The translations under genes were made by a program, and so were the position numbers. From positions 1-64,000 of the forward strand of contig NZ_JSEO01000003.1 in assembly GCF_001624705.1 (NCBI RefSeq): a DNA stretch of 64,000 nucleotides, written 5' to 3'. Under the pieces are notes generated by a model, which worked only from the letters and a program-made list of their open reading frames with translations, was not told the origin of the DNA and searched no databases. This stretch comes from Marinomonas sp. SBI8L. Its GTDB lineage: Bacteria; Pseudomonadota; Gammaproteobacteria; Pseudomonadales; Marinomonadaceae. Below are positions 54,320 through 62,368 of the stretch, piece after piece (the stretch's first letter is position 1; each line of letters opens with the position of its first letter).

Positions 54320-54805
54320 ATGACCTTAGATATTATCCGATCAGGTATTTATCGCCTGTTAATGTCTTTATCCAAGACGATACTTGCTTTAAATGTGCTG
54401 CTGATACTCTACAGCGTGTTTACGCGTTATATTTTGAACTCTGCACCTATTTGGTCGGATGAACTTTCAAGGTACGCCATTATTGCCAGCGTCATGCTGA
54501 TTATGTCCTGTGCCTACGTGGACGCAAGACATATGAAGGTGTCCTTTCTGGAAGACATGGTCAATGATTTTACCCGCCGTTTGATTAAATATTATCAGTG
54601 GTTTGTGCTGTTATCGGTCGCTTTATTCTTTACCTTTATTAGCACTAAGTACTCTTTATCCATGGGGCGTTTCACCAGTATGGGGTTAGGCATCAGTAAA
54701 ACCTTGCCTCTTCTGAGTATGCCGATTGGTTTCGGCGCTTTATTTTTAATGGTGTTATTACAAGGACCTTTTCCAACTAAGAAAAAAGAGGATGAGGCAT
54801 GTTAA
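54320..54805 (+). CDS. dctQ: TRAP transporter small membrane subunit DctQ
   Basis: A 161-residue protein with four membrane helices. TRYILNSAPIWSDELSRYAII is the usual DctQ motif after helix 1. ATG at 54320 follows GAGG by 6 bases; an upstream in-frame start at 54287 would overlap the hairpin. Overlaps dctM by seven bases. Confidence 0.88.
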   Translation: MTLDIIRSGIYRLLMSLSKTILALNVLLILYSVFTRYILNSAPIWSDELSRYAIIASVMLIMSCAYVDARHMKVSFLEDMVNDFTRRLIKYYQWFVLLSVALFFTFISTKYSLSMGRFTSMGLGISKTLPLLSMPIGFGALFLMVLLQGPFPTKKKEDEAC

Positions 54806-56076
54806 GCGCCATTATTATTACCTTTTTAATTAATATATTGTTGGGTATCCCACTTTATATTTGCCTGATTCTAGCCTCGTTAGTTGGCTTTTATTTTATT
54901 GATTTCTCCCTTGCGTATCGCATGGTGCCACAGCAGTTCTTTGGCGGCATAGACTCTTTTGCGCTCATGGCGATCCCGCTCTTTATATTGGCGGGTAACC
55001 TGATGAACTCTTCAGGCTTAACTTCTCAGCTCATCCGCTTGGCTAATTCTTTGGTTGGGCATTTACGTGGCGGTCTAGGTTATGTGAATGTGGTTTCCAG
55101 TGTCTTCTTTGCTGGCGTAAATGGCTCAGCAGTGGCTGATACTTCTGCCTTAGGTTCTTTGTTAGTACCTGCCATGAAAAAAGAAGGTTATGCCACCAGT
55201 TATGCGGCAGGGTTAACCGCTGCTAGTTCCTTAATTGGGCCTATCATTCCGCCTAGTATTTTCATGATTCTCTATGCGTCACTAACCAATACATCCGTAG
55301 GGGATTTGTTTTTAGCGGGTGTGATTCCAGGCCTTTTGTTAGGCGGCGCCTTTATTGTGATGAACTATCTCTATGTGAGAAAGGTGGGTCTTAAAAGCCA
55401 AACAGATAGATCCAGTCTGAAAGGCGTCTTAATTGCGCTTTGGTATTCTGCCCCGGCTTTGCTCGCGCCTTTTATCATAGTTGCCAGTATTGTATTTGGG
55501 TTTGTGACACCGACGGAATCTGGTGCACTGATTGTGGCCTATGCGCTTTTGTTAGGTTTGCTAAATCGCAGTTTATCCTTGAAGAAACTGGGTGAGGCGA
55601 TTGCAGATACTGCGATTTTAACCGGCAGTATCTTTGTTATTATTGCGGCATCTTCTGTGGTGAGTTGGTTATTAGCCTATGCTCAGTTACCTTCAGAGTT
55701 AGCACTTTTATTAGCGCCCTTTAAAGAAAATCCCACCACAGTGTTGCTCATTATTAGCTTGATGACTTTCTTTATTGGCATGTTGATGGAAGAGGTTTCA
55801 GCACTCATGCTGCTGACACCTGTCTTCTTTCCTGTGGCAATTGCCTCGGGTATCGACCCTATCCATTTTGGTGTCGTGATAACCGTGAATATTACTATCG
55901 CCTTGATTACGCCACCTATGGGAGCCTGTGTTTTTGTGGCAGCAGCGGTCAGCAAACTGGATATTCTGGATATGTTTAAGAGTATTTGGCCCTTTGTGTT
56001 GGTGGCAATTTGCGCCCAAATTCTGGTGATATCTTTGCCTAGCTTAACCTTGTTCTTACCAGGTGTTTTTAACTGA
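54799..56076 (+). CDS. dctM: TRAP transporter large membrane subunit DctM
   Basis: A 425-residue protein with about 12 helices and the DctM hallmarks GGIDSFALMAIPLFILAGNL, NGSAVADTSALGSLLVPAMK, GPIIPPSIFMI and LITPPMG. Catalyses sodium-coupled uptake of the ligand delivered by DctP. The dipeptidase gene begins two bases after its stop, so the four genes form one operon. Confidence 0.93.
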   Translation: MLSAIIITFLINILLGIPLYICLILASLVGFYFIDFSLAYRMVPQQFFGGIDSFALMAIPLFILAGNLMNSSGLTSQLIRLANSLVGHLRGGLGYVNVVSSVFFAGVNGSAVADTSALGSLLVPAMKKEGYATSYAAGLTAASSLIGPIIPPSIFMILYASLTNTSVGDLFLAGVIPGLLLGGAFIVMNYLYVRKVGLKSQTDRSSLKGVLIALWYSAPALLAPFIIVASIVFGFVTPTESGALIVAYALLLGLLNRSLSLKKLGEAIADTAILTGSIFVIIAASSVVSWLLAYAQLPSELALLLAPFKENPTTVLLIISLMTFFIGMLMEEVSALMLLTPVFFPVAIASGIDPIHFGVVITVNITIALITPPMGACVFVAAAVSKLDILDMFKSIWPFVLVAICAQILVISLPSLTLFLPGVFN

Positions 56077-56077
56077 T

Positions 56078-56830
56078 ATGAAGCATTTAATAGAGACGCC
56101 AATCCCGAGTACTTCAGAGTTTTCTTGGGAGTTTTATAAAGAGATTCCGATACGTGATATGGGAGAAGATCTAATTCCCTTAAGCACATCGGATCGACTC
56201 GTGACTTATCCTTTTTACGCAAAAATGGGCATAGCCACCGCCATGCCAGAATGCTTTGTGCGAGAAGGCGTATTTGAAAAGTTGCATCAGGCAACCAAAC
56301 TTATTCCATCGAACATCAAAATAGTGGTGCTAGATGGCTGGCGTCCTTATTCAGTACAACAGTACTTGTATGACACCCTGATTAATATTTTGAAGAAGAG
56401 TTTCCCAGATCACCCTGAAAGCCATTTGCATGAAAAAGCAAAGCGGCTGGTTTCACCGCCCAGTGCAGATGTTAAATCGCCTAGTCCACATCTTACGGGA
56501 GGCTCAGTAGATGTGACTCTATGTGATGAAATGGGGCGCTTTTTAGAGATGGGCACTCACTTTGATGAGGCCAATGAACGCTCTTGGACTGATGCCCTTG
56601 AAACTGAAAAAAGTGATAAAAGCAGGGCAAAAGAAAATCGACGTATCCTTTATCACGCCATGTTAGAGGTGGGGTTTACTAACCTGCCTAGTGAATGGTG
56701 GCATTATGATTTTGGTAATCAATTATGGGCCTATCGAACAGGCAAAGATGAAGCTCTCTATGGATCAACTCGCCCAAGGGACATTATTAAACAATGGGAA
56801 AGCGAGATAGTAGAGAACAAGTTTATTTAA
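56078..56830 (+). CDS. VanX-like D,D-dipeptidase (peptidase M15D) coupled to TRAP operon
   Basis: A 250-residue zinc peptidase of the VanX/DdpX family. Zinc ligands and catalysis are clear: His138 and Asp145 in SPHLTGGSVDVTL, Glu206 and His209 in SEWWHYDFGNQLW, plus Arg89 in DGWRPYS. VanX-type enzymes split D-Ala-D-Ala. No signal peptide, so it acts in the cytoplasm. The start two bases after dctM suggests it processes an imported dipeptide, perhaps from peptidoglycan. No vancomycin-resistance genes are near. A strong terminator follows at 56869. Confidence 0.9.
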   Translation: MKHLIETPIPSTSEFSWEFYKEIPIRDMGEDLIPLSTSDRLVTYPFYAKMGIATAMPECFVREGVFEKLHQATKLIPSNIKIVVLDGWRPYSVQQYLYDTLINILKKSFPDHPESHLHEKAKRLVSPPSADVKSPSPHLTGGSVDVTLCDEMGRFLEMGTHFDEANERSWTDALETEKSDKSRAKENRRILYHAMLEVGFTNLPSEWWHYDFGNQLWAYRTGKDEALYGSTRPRDIIKQWESEIVENKFI

Positions 56831-56868
56831 ATTTAGGTTAAGCATCCTAATGAATTTCCGTTAGGTTT

Positions 56869-56907
56869 ACGCCACGCTTTTTTACCCAAAAGCGTGGCGT
56901 TTTTTTA
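56869..56907 (+). terminator. terminator after dipeptidase gene
   Basis: The perfect hairpin ACGCCACGCTTTT / AAAAGCGTGGCGT is followed by TTTTTTT. It cleanly separates the TRAP operon from the amidohydrolase operon at 57.1 kb. Confidence 0.93.
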
Positions 56908-57110
56908 ATACCTAATTAGCCTCCTCAAAACGTATTTCATCAGATTTACGATGCGCTGTAATTTGCTGTAATACTGTATTTCAAAGTCCCTTCTATATTT
57001 ATGTGTCCGGTTAATTTGAGTCATAACCTCAATTAATTAGATTCCCTTCTTAGTAATCAGAACATGAAACAGTCAATTTAATAATTAGATACATAAAACA
57101 AGGACCGACT

Positions 57111-57929
57111 ATGTGCACTATTGGTGTTGTGTTTGAAGGTAAAAAAATCAATACATTTAAGCAATGCGATCTAATACCTATTACAGAGTTTAATGAGCCT
57201 GATGTTCGACAAGGTATAAATGGCGTGACCCATTACACCGCTATGACAAGGCAGGGGAGTGATGGTATTTGGGCTGGGGTTAATGATGCTGGAGTGGCAT
57301 TTGTTGCTGCTGATTCATATACCACCACAGCGGCTAACTATGCAGCGAGTAGTGAAGATGTTGAAGCTTTATTTGCTGCTTATGAAACGAGTATTAGAAG
57401 TTATACTAACGCTGAAGAAGCTGCAAATAGTCTTGCAGACTTTTATCGAACAATGGGGAAATCAAAGCCTTTTCCTGCGCCTGATATTTCTTTAATTACA
57501 GGTTGGACTGATGCTGAAAAAACACAGCCTGTCGCGATATTTATTGAATACATGCCAAATCCATTTAACCAAGAGTCTGTACGAATTATCCGCCGTACAG
57601 AAGGGCATTTTGTATCTACCAATAATTTTAGGTTACAGCCTGATTCCGTGAACTATCCTGCCAATCACAGTACTTACTTGCGCCTACAAAGAGCTGAGTT
57701 ACTACTGCAATTAGAGCCAAATCACGATGGAATAAAGGCCATGTTATGTGATCAGTATTATGGCAAAAATGAACTTTCCATCTGCCGAGAAACAGCCTAT
57801 CCCGGAATAGAGTTTCATACCCAAGCAAGTGCGTTATTTAGTGCAGATGTGAATGATGAAGTGGTATCTGAGTATCAAATTAACGGCAACCCTAAAACTA
57901 ATCCGCTAGTTGTTTTTACAGGGAGTTAA
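57111..57929 (+). CDS. Ntn-type cysteine hydrolase (penicillin acylase/C45-like), first gene of amidohydrolase operon
   Basis: A 272-residue protein starting MCTIGVVFEG, so Cys2 becomes the N-terminal nucleophile after Met removal. The family pattern is kept: an FKQCD segment in place of the usual F-x-N-R-D, DGIWAGVNDAGVAFVAADSY, and EGHFVSTNNFRL with the oxyanion Asn. Relatives cut amide bonds in acyl-amino compounds or transfer acyl groups. No signal peptide. First of four genes spaced 2, -ve and 62 bases apart, all on one strand. Substrate unknown. Confidence 0.78.
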   Translation: MCTIGVVFEGKKINTFKQCDLIPITEFNEPDVRQGINGVTHYTAMTRQGSDGIWAGVNDAGVAFVAADSYTTTAANYAASSEDVEALFAAYETSIRSYTNAEEAANSLADFYRTMGKSKPFPAPDISLITGWTDAEKTQPVAIFIEYMPNPFNQESVRIIRRTEGHFVSTNNFRLQPDSVNYPANHSTYLRLQRAELLLQLEPNHDGIKAMLCDQYYGKNELSICRETAYPGIEFHTQASALFSADVNDEVVSEYQINGNPKTNPLVVFTGS

Positions 57930-57931
57930 AC

Positions 57932-58831
57932 ATGGAAAATATTAAACTAAGTTATGATTTTAATGATAATTCTGCTATCGAACCGCCACAATTAGGCTTC
58001 CATTATGTAGACCAAGGAAACTATCAAACCTTGCCATTAGTCTCTGGCCAACCTTTAACAATTTATTCTGATAGTGCGACCTCTTGTATTATAACTTTAG
58101 TGCTTTCGCAAAAGGGGGAGGAAAGTTTTATCTCCTTGGCGCACCTAGATAGTCCTAGTTGTATTCAGGCCTTTTTTGACATTATTGCGGCGATGGATGC
58201 TGACACTTATCAAGTCACTGCCCAAGGCGCCAACCCCGCAGATAATGACACTTCAAAAGAAAATGCAGAGCAGCTTTTAGCCTGTATTGATACTTTAGGT
58301 TCTAAGGTAATCAGTAGTGAGTTATCGATTTTACAAGGAGACCCAAGAGTCGATAATCGTGGTGACTTTGGACTAAGTTTTGATGGGGATCAAATTGCGT
58401 TAGCAACAAATCAGCCGTATAAATTGCAGCTATTTCAACGGGATCCAAGCTGTGGTGGGCAAACCGTGTATTGCATTATGCGTAGGCAAGAACAACCCCC
58501 AATTCAGATACGAAATGCCAGCTTACCTTTTACCCATGCTGAGTTGGTTGAGCTAGCTTCCATTGCTATTCAGTTTAGAAAAGATCCATCTGATCCTAAC
58601 TCAGCATTTACCAATATTGTGAACCTTGAAAGTGACGAAATCCGCCAAGCTTGGTCAACCACTCCTGAATATGAAGCGCCTTGGTTCTCCGACCAATTAA
58701 AATTAGGCGCTGCTTTTGCCATTGCTATGGCACCTGTCGTGAGCTTAAGTGAGCTCCATTTGAATAAGTCGACACCGCCAAGTTTTAGCAGGCTCAAATC
58801 TGCTGTGTTATCTCAACCTATCAAGGAGTGA
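57932..58831 (+). CDS. putative cysteine amidase with CheD/NTAN1-like motif
   Basis: A 299-residue protein I cannot place firmly. Near the N-terminus DSATSCIITLVLSQ and SFISLAHLDSP put Cys52, His71 and Asp73 in the spacing seen in N-terminal Asn amidohydrolase (NTAN1: TTC...LTHCD) and in chemoreceptor deamidase CheD (GSC...LAH). That would make it a thiol amidase. The remainder is acidic without known motif. It starts two bases after the Ntn gene and overlaps the region before the asparaginase start, so the three are cotranslated. The family link is a motif-level inference. Confidence 0.55.
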   Translation: MENIKLSYDFNDNSAIEPPQLGFHYVDQGNYQTLPLVSGQPLTIYSDSATSCIITLVLSQKGEESFISLAHLDSPSCIQAFFDIIAAMDADTYQVTAQGANPADNDTSKENAEQLLACIDTLGSKVISSELSILQGDPRVDNRGDFGLSFDGDQIALATNQPYKLQLFQRDPSCGGQTVYCIMRRQEQPPIQIRNASLPFTHAELVELASIAIQFRKDPSDPNSAFTNIVNLESDEIRQAWSTTPEYEAPWFSDQLKLGAAFAIAMAPVVSLSELHLNKSTPPSFSRLKSAVLSQPIKE

Positions 58832-58836
58832 AGCGT

Positions 58837-60426
58837 ATGAAGATTGCAGTGATAAATACTGGTGGCACTATTAGTTGTATTGGTAACCCTTTAGCGCCTA
58901 TGACAGCAGAGAGTTTTGCGGCCGCTAGTGAAACCTTATTGAACCCTATCTTAAAGCAGGCTTTTCCTGATTTAGAGATAAGTTATCTGTGTAATATCGA
59001 GTTTCCAGAATCCTCTAGTAAAACGTTAGATAGCACTAATTTACAGCCAAGTGACTGGTGCATTATGGCTAAAGGCGTATTAGATAATTATCAAGAATTT
59101 GATGGTTTTCTTATCTTACATGGCACGGACAGCATGGATTTTACAGGGGGCGCTTTACCCTTCTTACTGAATGGGTTTGACGAAAAAGGGATAGGCACAG
59201 CGGTGTTAAGTAAGCCTGTTATTATTACCGGTTCTCAAGTGCCGCTATATTATCAAGATGATGCACAAGCACCACTAACGCTTAATTTTAATACTGACGC
59301 TTTTCAAAATATGTGTGGTGCTATGGCTTCGGCACGAACAGGTGTGCCAGAAGTGTGTGTGTATTTTCAAAATCACCTTTACCGTGGCAATCGTGCAATT
59401 AAAGTAAACGCCAGTGAATTTGATGCTTTTGCAACACCAAACTACCCTGCGTTGGCTGAATTTGGGGTGGAATTAAGCCTCTTTAGCGAACATTGGTTAC
59501 CTGGTCCTGTACATGATTCGGTAAGCCTAGATAATGCAAATGTCTTAGAAAAACAGCAGACGAATCTTGCTCAAATTAATACTAATATTGATCAATTCCC
59601 TGTGGCTCAACTCAATGCTTTTCCTGCTCACTACTCTCAGACAACAGGCACTGCTTTCATGGCAGAAATCATAAATACCATGGTGAATGCGGGAGCTAAA
59701 GGTTTAGTGCTTGAGTCTTACGGGGAAGGTAACTTCCCATCTGGTAATCCTGACTCTCCTTCAGATGGTGCCATTTATCAGGCCTTAAATAGTGCGAATA
59801 CACAGGGGGTTAATATTATTGATTGTACCCAGGTGATTAGCGGCACGGTGAATAATAGTGCTTATGCATCGGGTGCTTGGTTGCCTCAAGTCGGCGCGTT
59901 GAATCCAGCGGATATGACTCCCATGACAGCACTCGCTAAGTTAACAATTCTTGCTAGCTTGAGTGAGATAGATGGTTGGGATAGAGCTAATCTACAGACA
60001 CTTTGCCAAAGTAACTTAGTCGGTGAAATGGCAAGTATTAACAACCTTGATAGTCGAACAAACTCAAGGCTCATGCCCGGTCAGGCTATTCATTCCCTCG
60101 ATGGCAGTGTAAGCCTAATCAATGATCAAGCTTTAGGGCCGAGGTTAATGGTGGTAAGTAGTGAGCAACTTCTATGGCAGCTTCCTGTCGCGCTTCAAAG
60201 TTCAGATATGCCTGGGCTTCTCGTGATGCAAGATGATGGCAACTTGGTCTTTTATAGTCGTACTAATCAAGCATTATGGGCAAGTAATACTAATAACCCT
60301 GCTGGGGCGTCTTCAAAATTCTTTCTCAATGGTTCCTATAAAAGTGCCAATGAAAACTCAATAAGTCTTCAGATTTATAATTATTCTGCCAATGTGACTA
60401 GCGCTTTTCTCTATCGTGCTGAGTAA
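58837..60426 (+). CDS. asparaginase fused to C-terminal B-lectin domain
   Basis: A 529-residue fusion. Residues 1-about 400 are a type I-like asparaginase: nucleophile Thr11 in NTGGTIS, Thr97-Asp98 in LHGTDSMDFT, ITGSQVPL, and YRGNRAIKVNASEFDAF. The last ~115 residues are a bulb-type (mannose-binding) lectin domain with the classic QDDGNLVFY pattern in LVMQDDGNLVFYSRTNQALW, though only one clear repeat. No signal peptide. ATG at 58837 follows AGGAG by 8 bases; a GTG at 58828 is the alternative. Likely hydrolyses Asn or a related amide; the lectin part may target a sugar. Confidence 0.85.
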   Translation: MKIAVINTGGTISCIGNPLAPMTAESFAAASETLLNPILKQAFPDLEISYLCNIEFPESSSKTLDSTNLQPSDWCIMAKGVLDNYQEFDGFLILHGTDSMDFTGGALPFLLNGFDEKGIGTAVLSKPVIITGSQVPLYYQDDAQAPLTLNFNTDAFQNMCGAMASARTGVPEVCVYFQNHLYRGNRAIKVNASEFDAFATPNYPALAEFGVELSLFSEHWLPGPVHDSVSLDNANVLEKQQTNLAQINTNIDQFPVAQLNAFPAHYSQTTGTAFMAEIINTMVNAGAKGLVLESYGEGNFPSGNPDSPSDGAIYQALNSANTQGVNIIDCTQVISGTVNNSAYASGAWLPQVGALNPADMTPMTALAKLTILASLSEIDGWDRANLQTLCQSNLVGEMASINNLDSRTNSRLMPGQAIHSLDGSVSLINDQALGPRLMVVSSEQLLWQLPVALQSSDMPGLLVMQDDGNLVFYSRTNQALWASNTNNPAGASSKFFLNGSYKSANENSISLQIYNYSANVTSAFLYRAE

Positions 60427-60488
60427 AAAGAACACTTTAATTTTTATTGATTAAGGTGAATAACTAGGATGTTAATAAGGAAATATTT

Positions 60489-61298
60489 ATGTCATCAAAT
60501 TCAAGACAGTTTAAGTTAAGTGGTGTGATTGCGTCCCATGATCAATTTCATCAGGAAACCCATGCTCTTATGTTAGGTGCGACGCCTGATGAGCATTATA
60601 TCGCGCCTAAAGTAATATCTGTGGATATCAGTGTACCTGTCTCTAAAACGATTGGTGTTCCTCAATATTCAGATACTGTTTATGGGGAGGCCGCTGGGCA
60701 ATATGATCCTGCCGGTGATTGTCAGGGCAACTTCATGTCTAGTAAGTTTCAACCGAATAATAATTGTTATGCTTATGGTTGTAATATCACGCCTAATACC
60801 TTTCCTCAACCGGGGCGTCAGAGTGGTTACTTGCTAGTGGCAGAGGACTTTAAAAAACCGTTTGATGCGTTAGGTGAGCAAGTCAGTAGCTATGCTATAA
60901 AAGATGGTTTGCAATTGGCAGGTAGAACATTCGAAGAGCTGATGGCGTTTAAGTCGAGTCAGCAAGGCACCAATCCTAAAGGCTTAGGAGCTGGCTATCT
61001 TGCTGGGCATTTTGTTGCTTTGATGGTTTCCACTGCTGGGGATGCAAACTGGCCGGGAGATTATCATTGGGCTCGTTGTGATAACTCTGCAGGGGCTTGT
61101 GATTCATGGTCGCAAAAAGATGGCTCAGATCAAGTTACTAACTTTGACTTTGCAGGTAACGCGATTACAAACCCTATGACAGCAAATTGGTCTGTAAACC
61201 AAGGGCCTGTCTCAAGTTCGGATAACAGAGAGATGCTTGTTAGCTATGATTTTTACTGTTTTATGTTTGTGCCAGAAGCAGGCGTAAAAATTATTTAA
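60489..61298 (+). CDS. putative papain-like Cys/His hydrolase, last gene of amidohydrolase operon
   Basis: A 269-residue soluble protein. Residues NNNCYAYGCNI (Cys93) and QPGR, then GHFVALMVS (His174) and DYHWARCDN (His193) with WSQKDGSDQVTNFDFAGNAI, look like the Cys and His halves of a papain/CHAP-like active site, a layout I recall from uncharacterised bacterial proteins. Further Cys may form disulfides. AAGGAAATATTT precedes ATG. It ends the operon before a strong terminator. Enzyme class is inferred; substrate unknown. Confidence 0.55.
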   Translation: MSSNSRQFKLSGVIASHDQFHQETHALMLGATPDEHYIAPKVISVDISVPVSKTIGVPQYSDTVYGEAAGQYDPAGDCQGNFMSSKFQPNNNCYAYGCNITPNTFPQPGRQSGYLLVAEDFKKPFDALGEQVSSYAIKDGLQLAGRTFEELMAFKSSQQGTNPKGLGAGYLAGHFVALMVSTAGDANWPGDYHWARCDNSAGACDSWSQKDGSDQVTNFDFAGNAITNPMTANWSVNQGPVSSSDNREMLVSYDFYCFMFVPEAGVKII

Positions 61299-61324
61299 TC
61301 CTGCCATCTAAAGTGTATTGACCT

Positions 61325-61360
61325 AAAAGGCTCTGATCTGATGGAACAGAGCCTTTTTTA
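61325..61360 (+). terminator. terminator after amidohydrolase operon
   Basis: The hairpin AAAAGGCTCTG / CAGAGCCTTTT is followed by TTTTTATAG, 27 bases after the stop at 61298; the QorB-like gene converges from the other side. Confidence 0.9.
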
Positions 61361-61377
61361 TAGACTTGCTTGCCTCT

Positions 61378-62238
61378 TTACTTGCTTGCTAATGCTGCTT
61401 TAATCGAATGCTGAATCATGGTGGTTGGACGGGCAATTAGCTGACTTAGAGTGTGGCTATCGTCGAACAAAGCACCTTCTAGCATTAGCGCATCAGAGTC
61501 TGCCAATACCGCTGCAAAGCCTTCAGGTAAACCAATTTCTACTAACATAGCGGTATATTCCGCTTCGCTTAAACCTTGATAAACAATGGCTTGGCCTGTC
61601 TGCTTAGCTATCTCAGCGGCGTAGTCTGCTTGGGTAAAGGCTTGATCACCTGCTAGTTCATACACCTTGCCAATATGAGCTTGAGAGTTGGTGAGTACAA
61701 CGGCAGCCGCTTCGGCATAATCAAGGCGAGCAGCAGGGGTTATTTTCCCTTCACCACCGGCACCCACAACGGCTTTGTGTTCTAGTACCGCTGCAATGTT
61801 GCCTGTGTAGTTCTCGTTGTACCAGCCATTACGCAGTACAGTAGCTGGGATACCTGAGTCTTTAATCGCTTGCTCTGTGACCTTGTGCTCTTGCGCTAGA
61901 ATCATTTTTGATGTGTCTGCTTTTAGCAAGCTGGTGTAAGCAAGAAAGCTCACCTTCGCTTCTTTCGCTGCATCAATAACCGCTTGGTGTTGCGGCGCTC
62001 TTTGGCCTACTTCACTGCCAGAAATCAATAATAGCTTGTCCACACCTTGTAACGCAGTTGCTAGCGTATCAGCTTGGTTATAATCTGCTTTACGCACCTG
62101 AATCCCTTGCGCTTTAAGTGCCTCTGCTTTTTCTGGGCTACGTACTAATGCAATAACCTGATCCGCAGAAACGCGCTTAAGTAGTTCAGCAATAACCAAT
62201 TGGCCTAGTTGTCCGTTTGCACCTGTTACAGCAATCAT
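61378..62238 (-). CDS. qorB: NmrA-like NAD(P)-binding reductase, QorB-like
   Basis: A 286-residue atypical short-chain reductase. Nucleotide-binding TGANGQLGQLV starts at residue 4; VDKLLLISGSEVGQRAPQHQ, STSLLKADTSK-like AYTSLLKADTSKM, TVLRNGWYNENYT and ARLDYAEAAAVVL match E. coli QorB (quinone oxidoreductase 2). It likely reduces quinones with NADPH. Divergent from a LysR regulator (start 62369), a common arrangement for this family, with the operator presumably in the 130-base gap. Confidence 0.88.
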   Translation of the reverse strand: MIAVTGANGQLGQLVIAELLKRVSADQVIALVRSPEKAEALKAQGIQVRKADYNQADTLATALQGVDKLLLISGSEVGQRAPQHQAVIDAAKEAKVSFLAYTSLLKADTSKMILAQEHKVTEQAIKDSGIPATVLRNGWYNENYTGNIAAVLEHKAVVGAGGEGKITPAARLDYAEAAAVVLTNSQAHIGKVYELAGDQAFTQADYAAEIAKQTGQAIVYQGLSEAEYTAMLVEIGLPEGFAAVLADSDALMLEGALFDDSHTLSQLIARPTTMIQHSIKAALASK

Positions 62239-62368
62239 AATTTTCTCCTAAATATTTTATTTAAAGTGTTAAGGCTGATGCTTTGGGCTCGCCCTAGTAA
62301 TGCAACAAAGTATGGGGAATAATGATTGTGTCGAATAGATGGTTAAAACTTAATGGAGTGTTCGGATT

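Noticed and set aside
55683-56294. 203-residue frame antisense to dctM and the dipeptidase gene
   Set aside because: It lies opposite two well-supported genes and has no recognisable domain.
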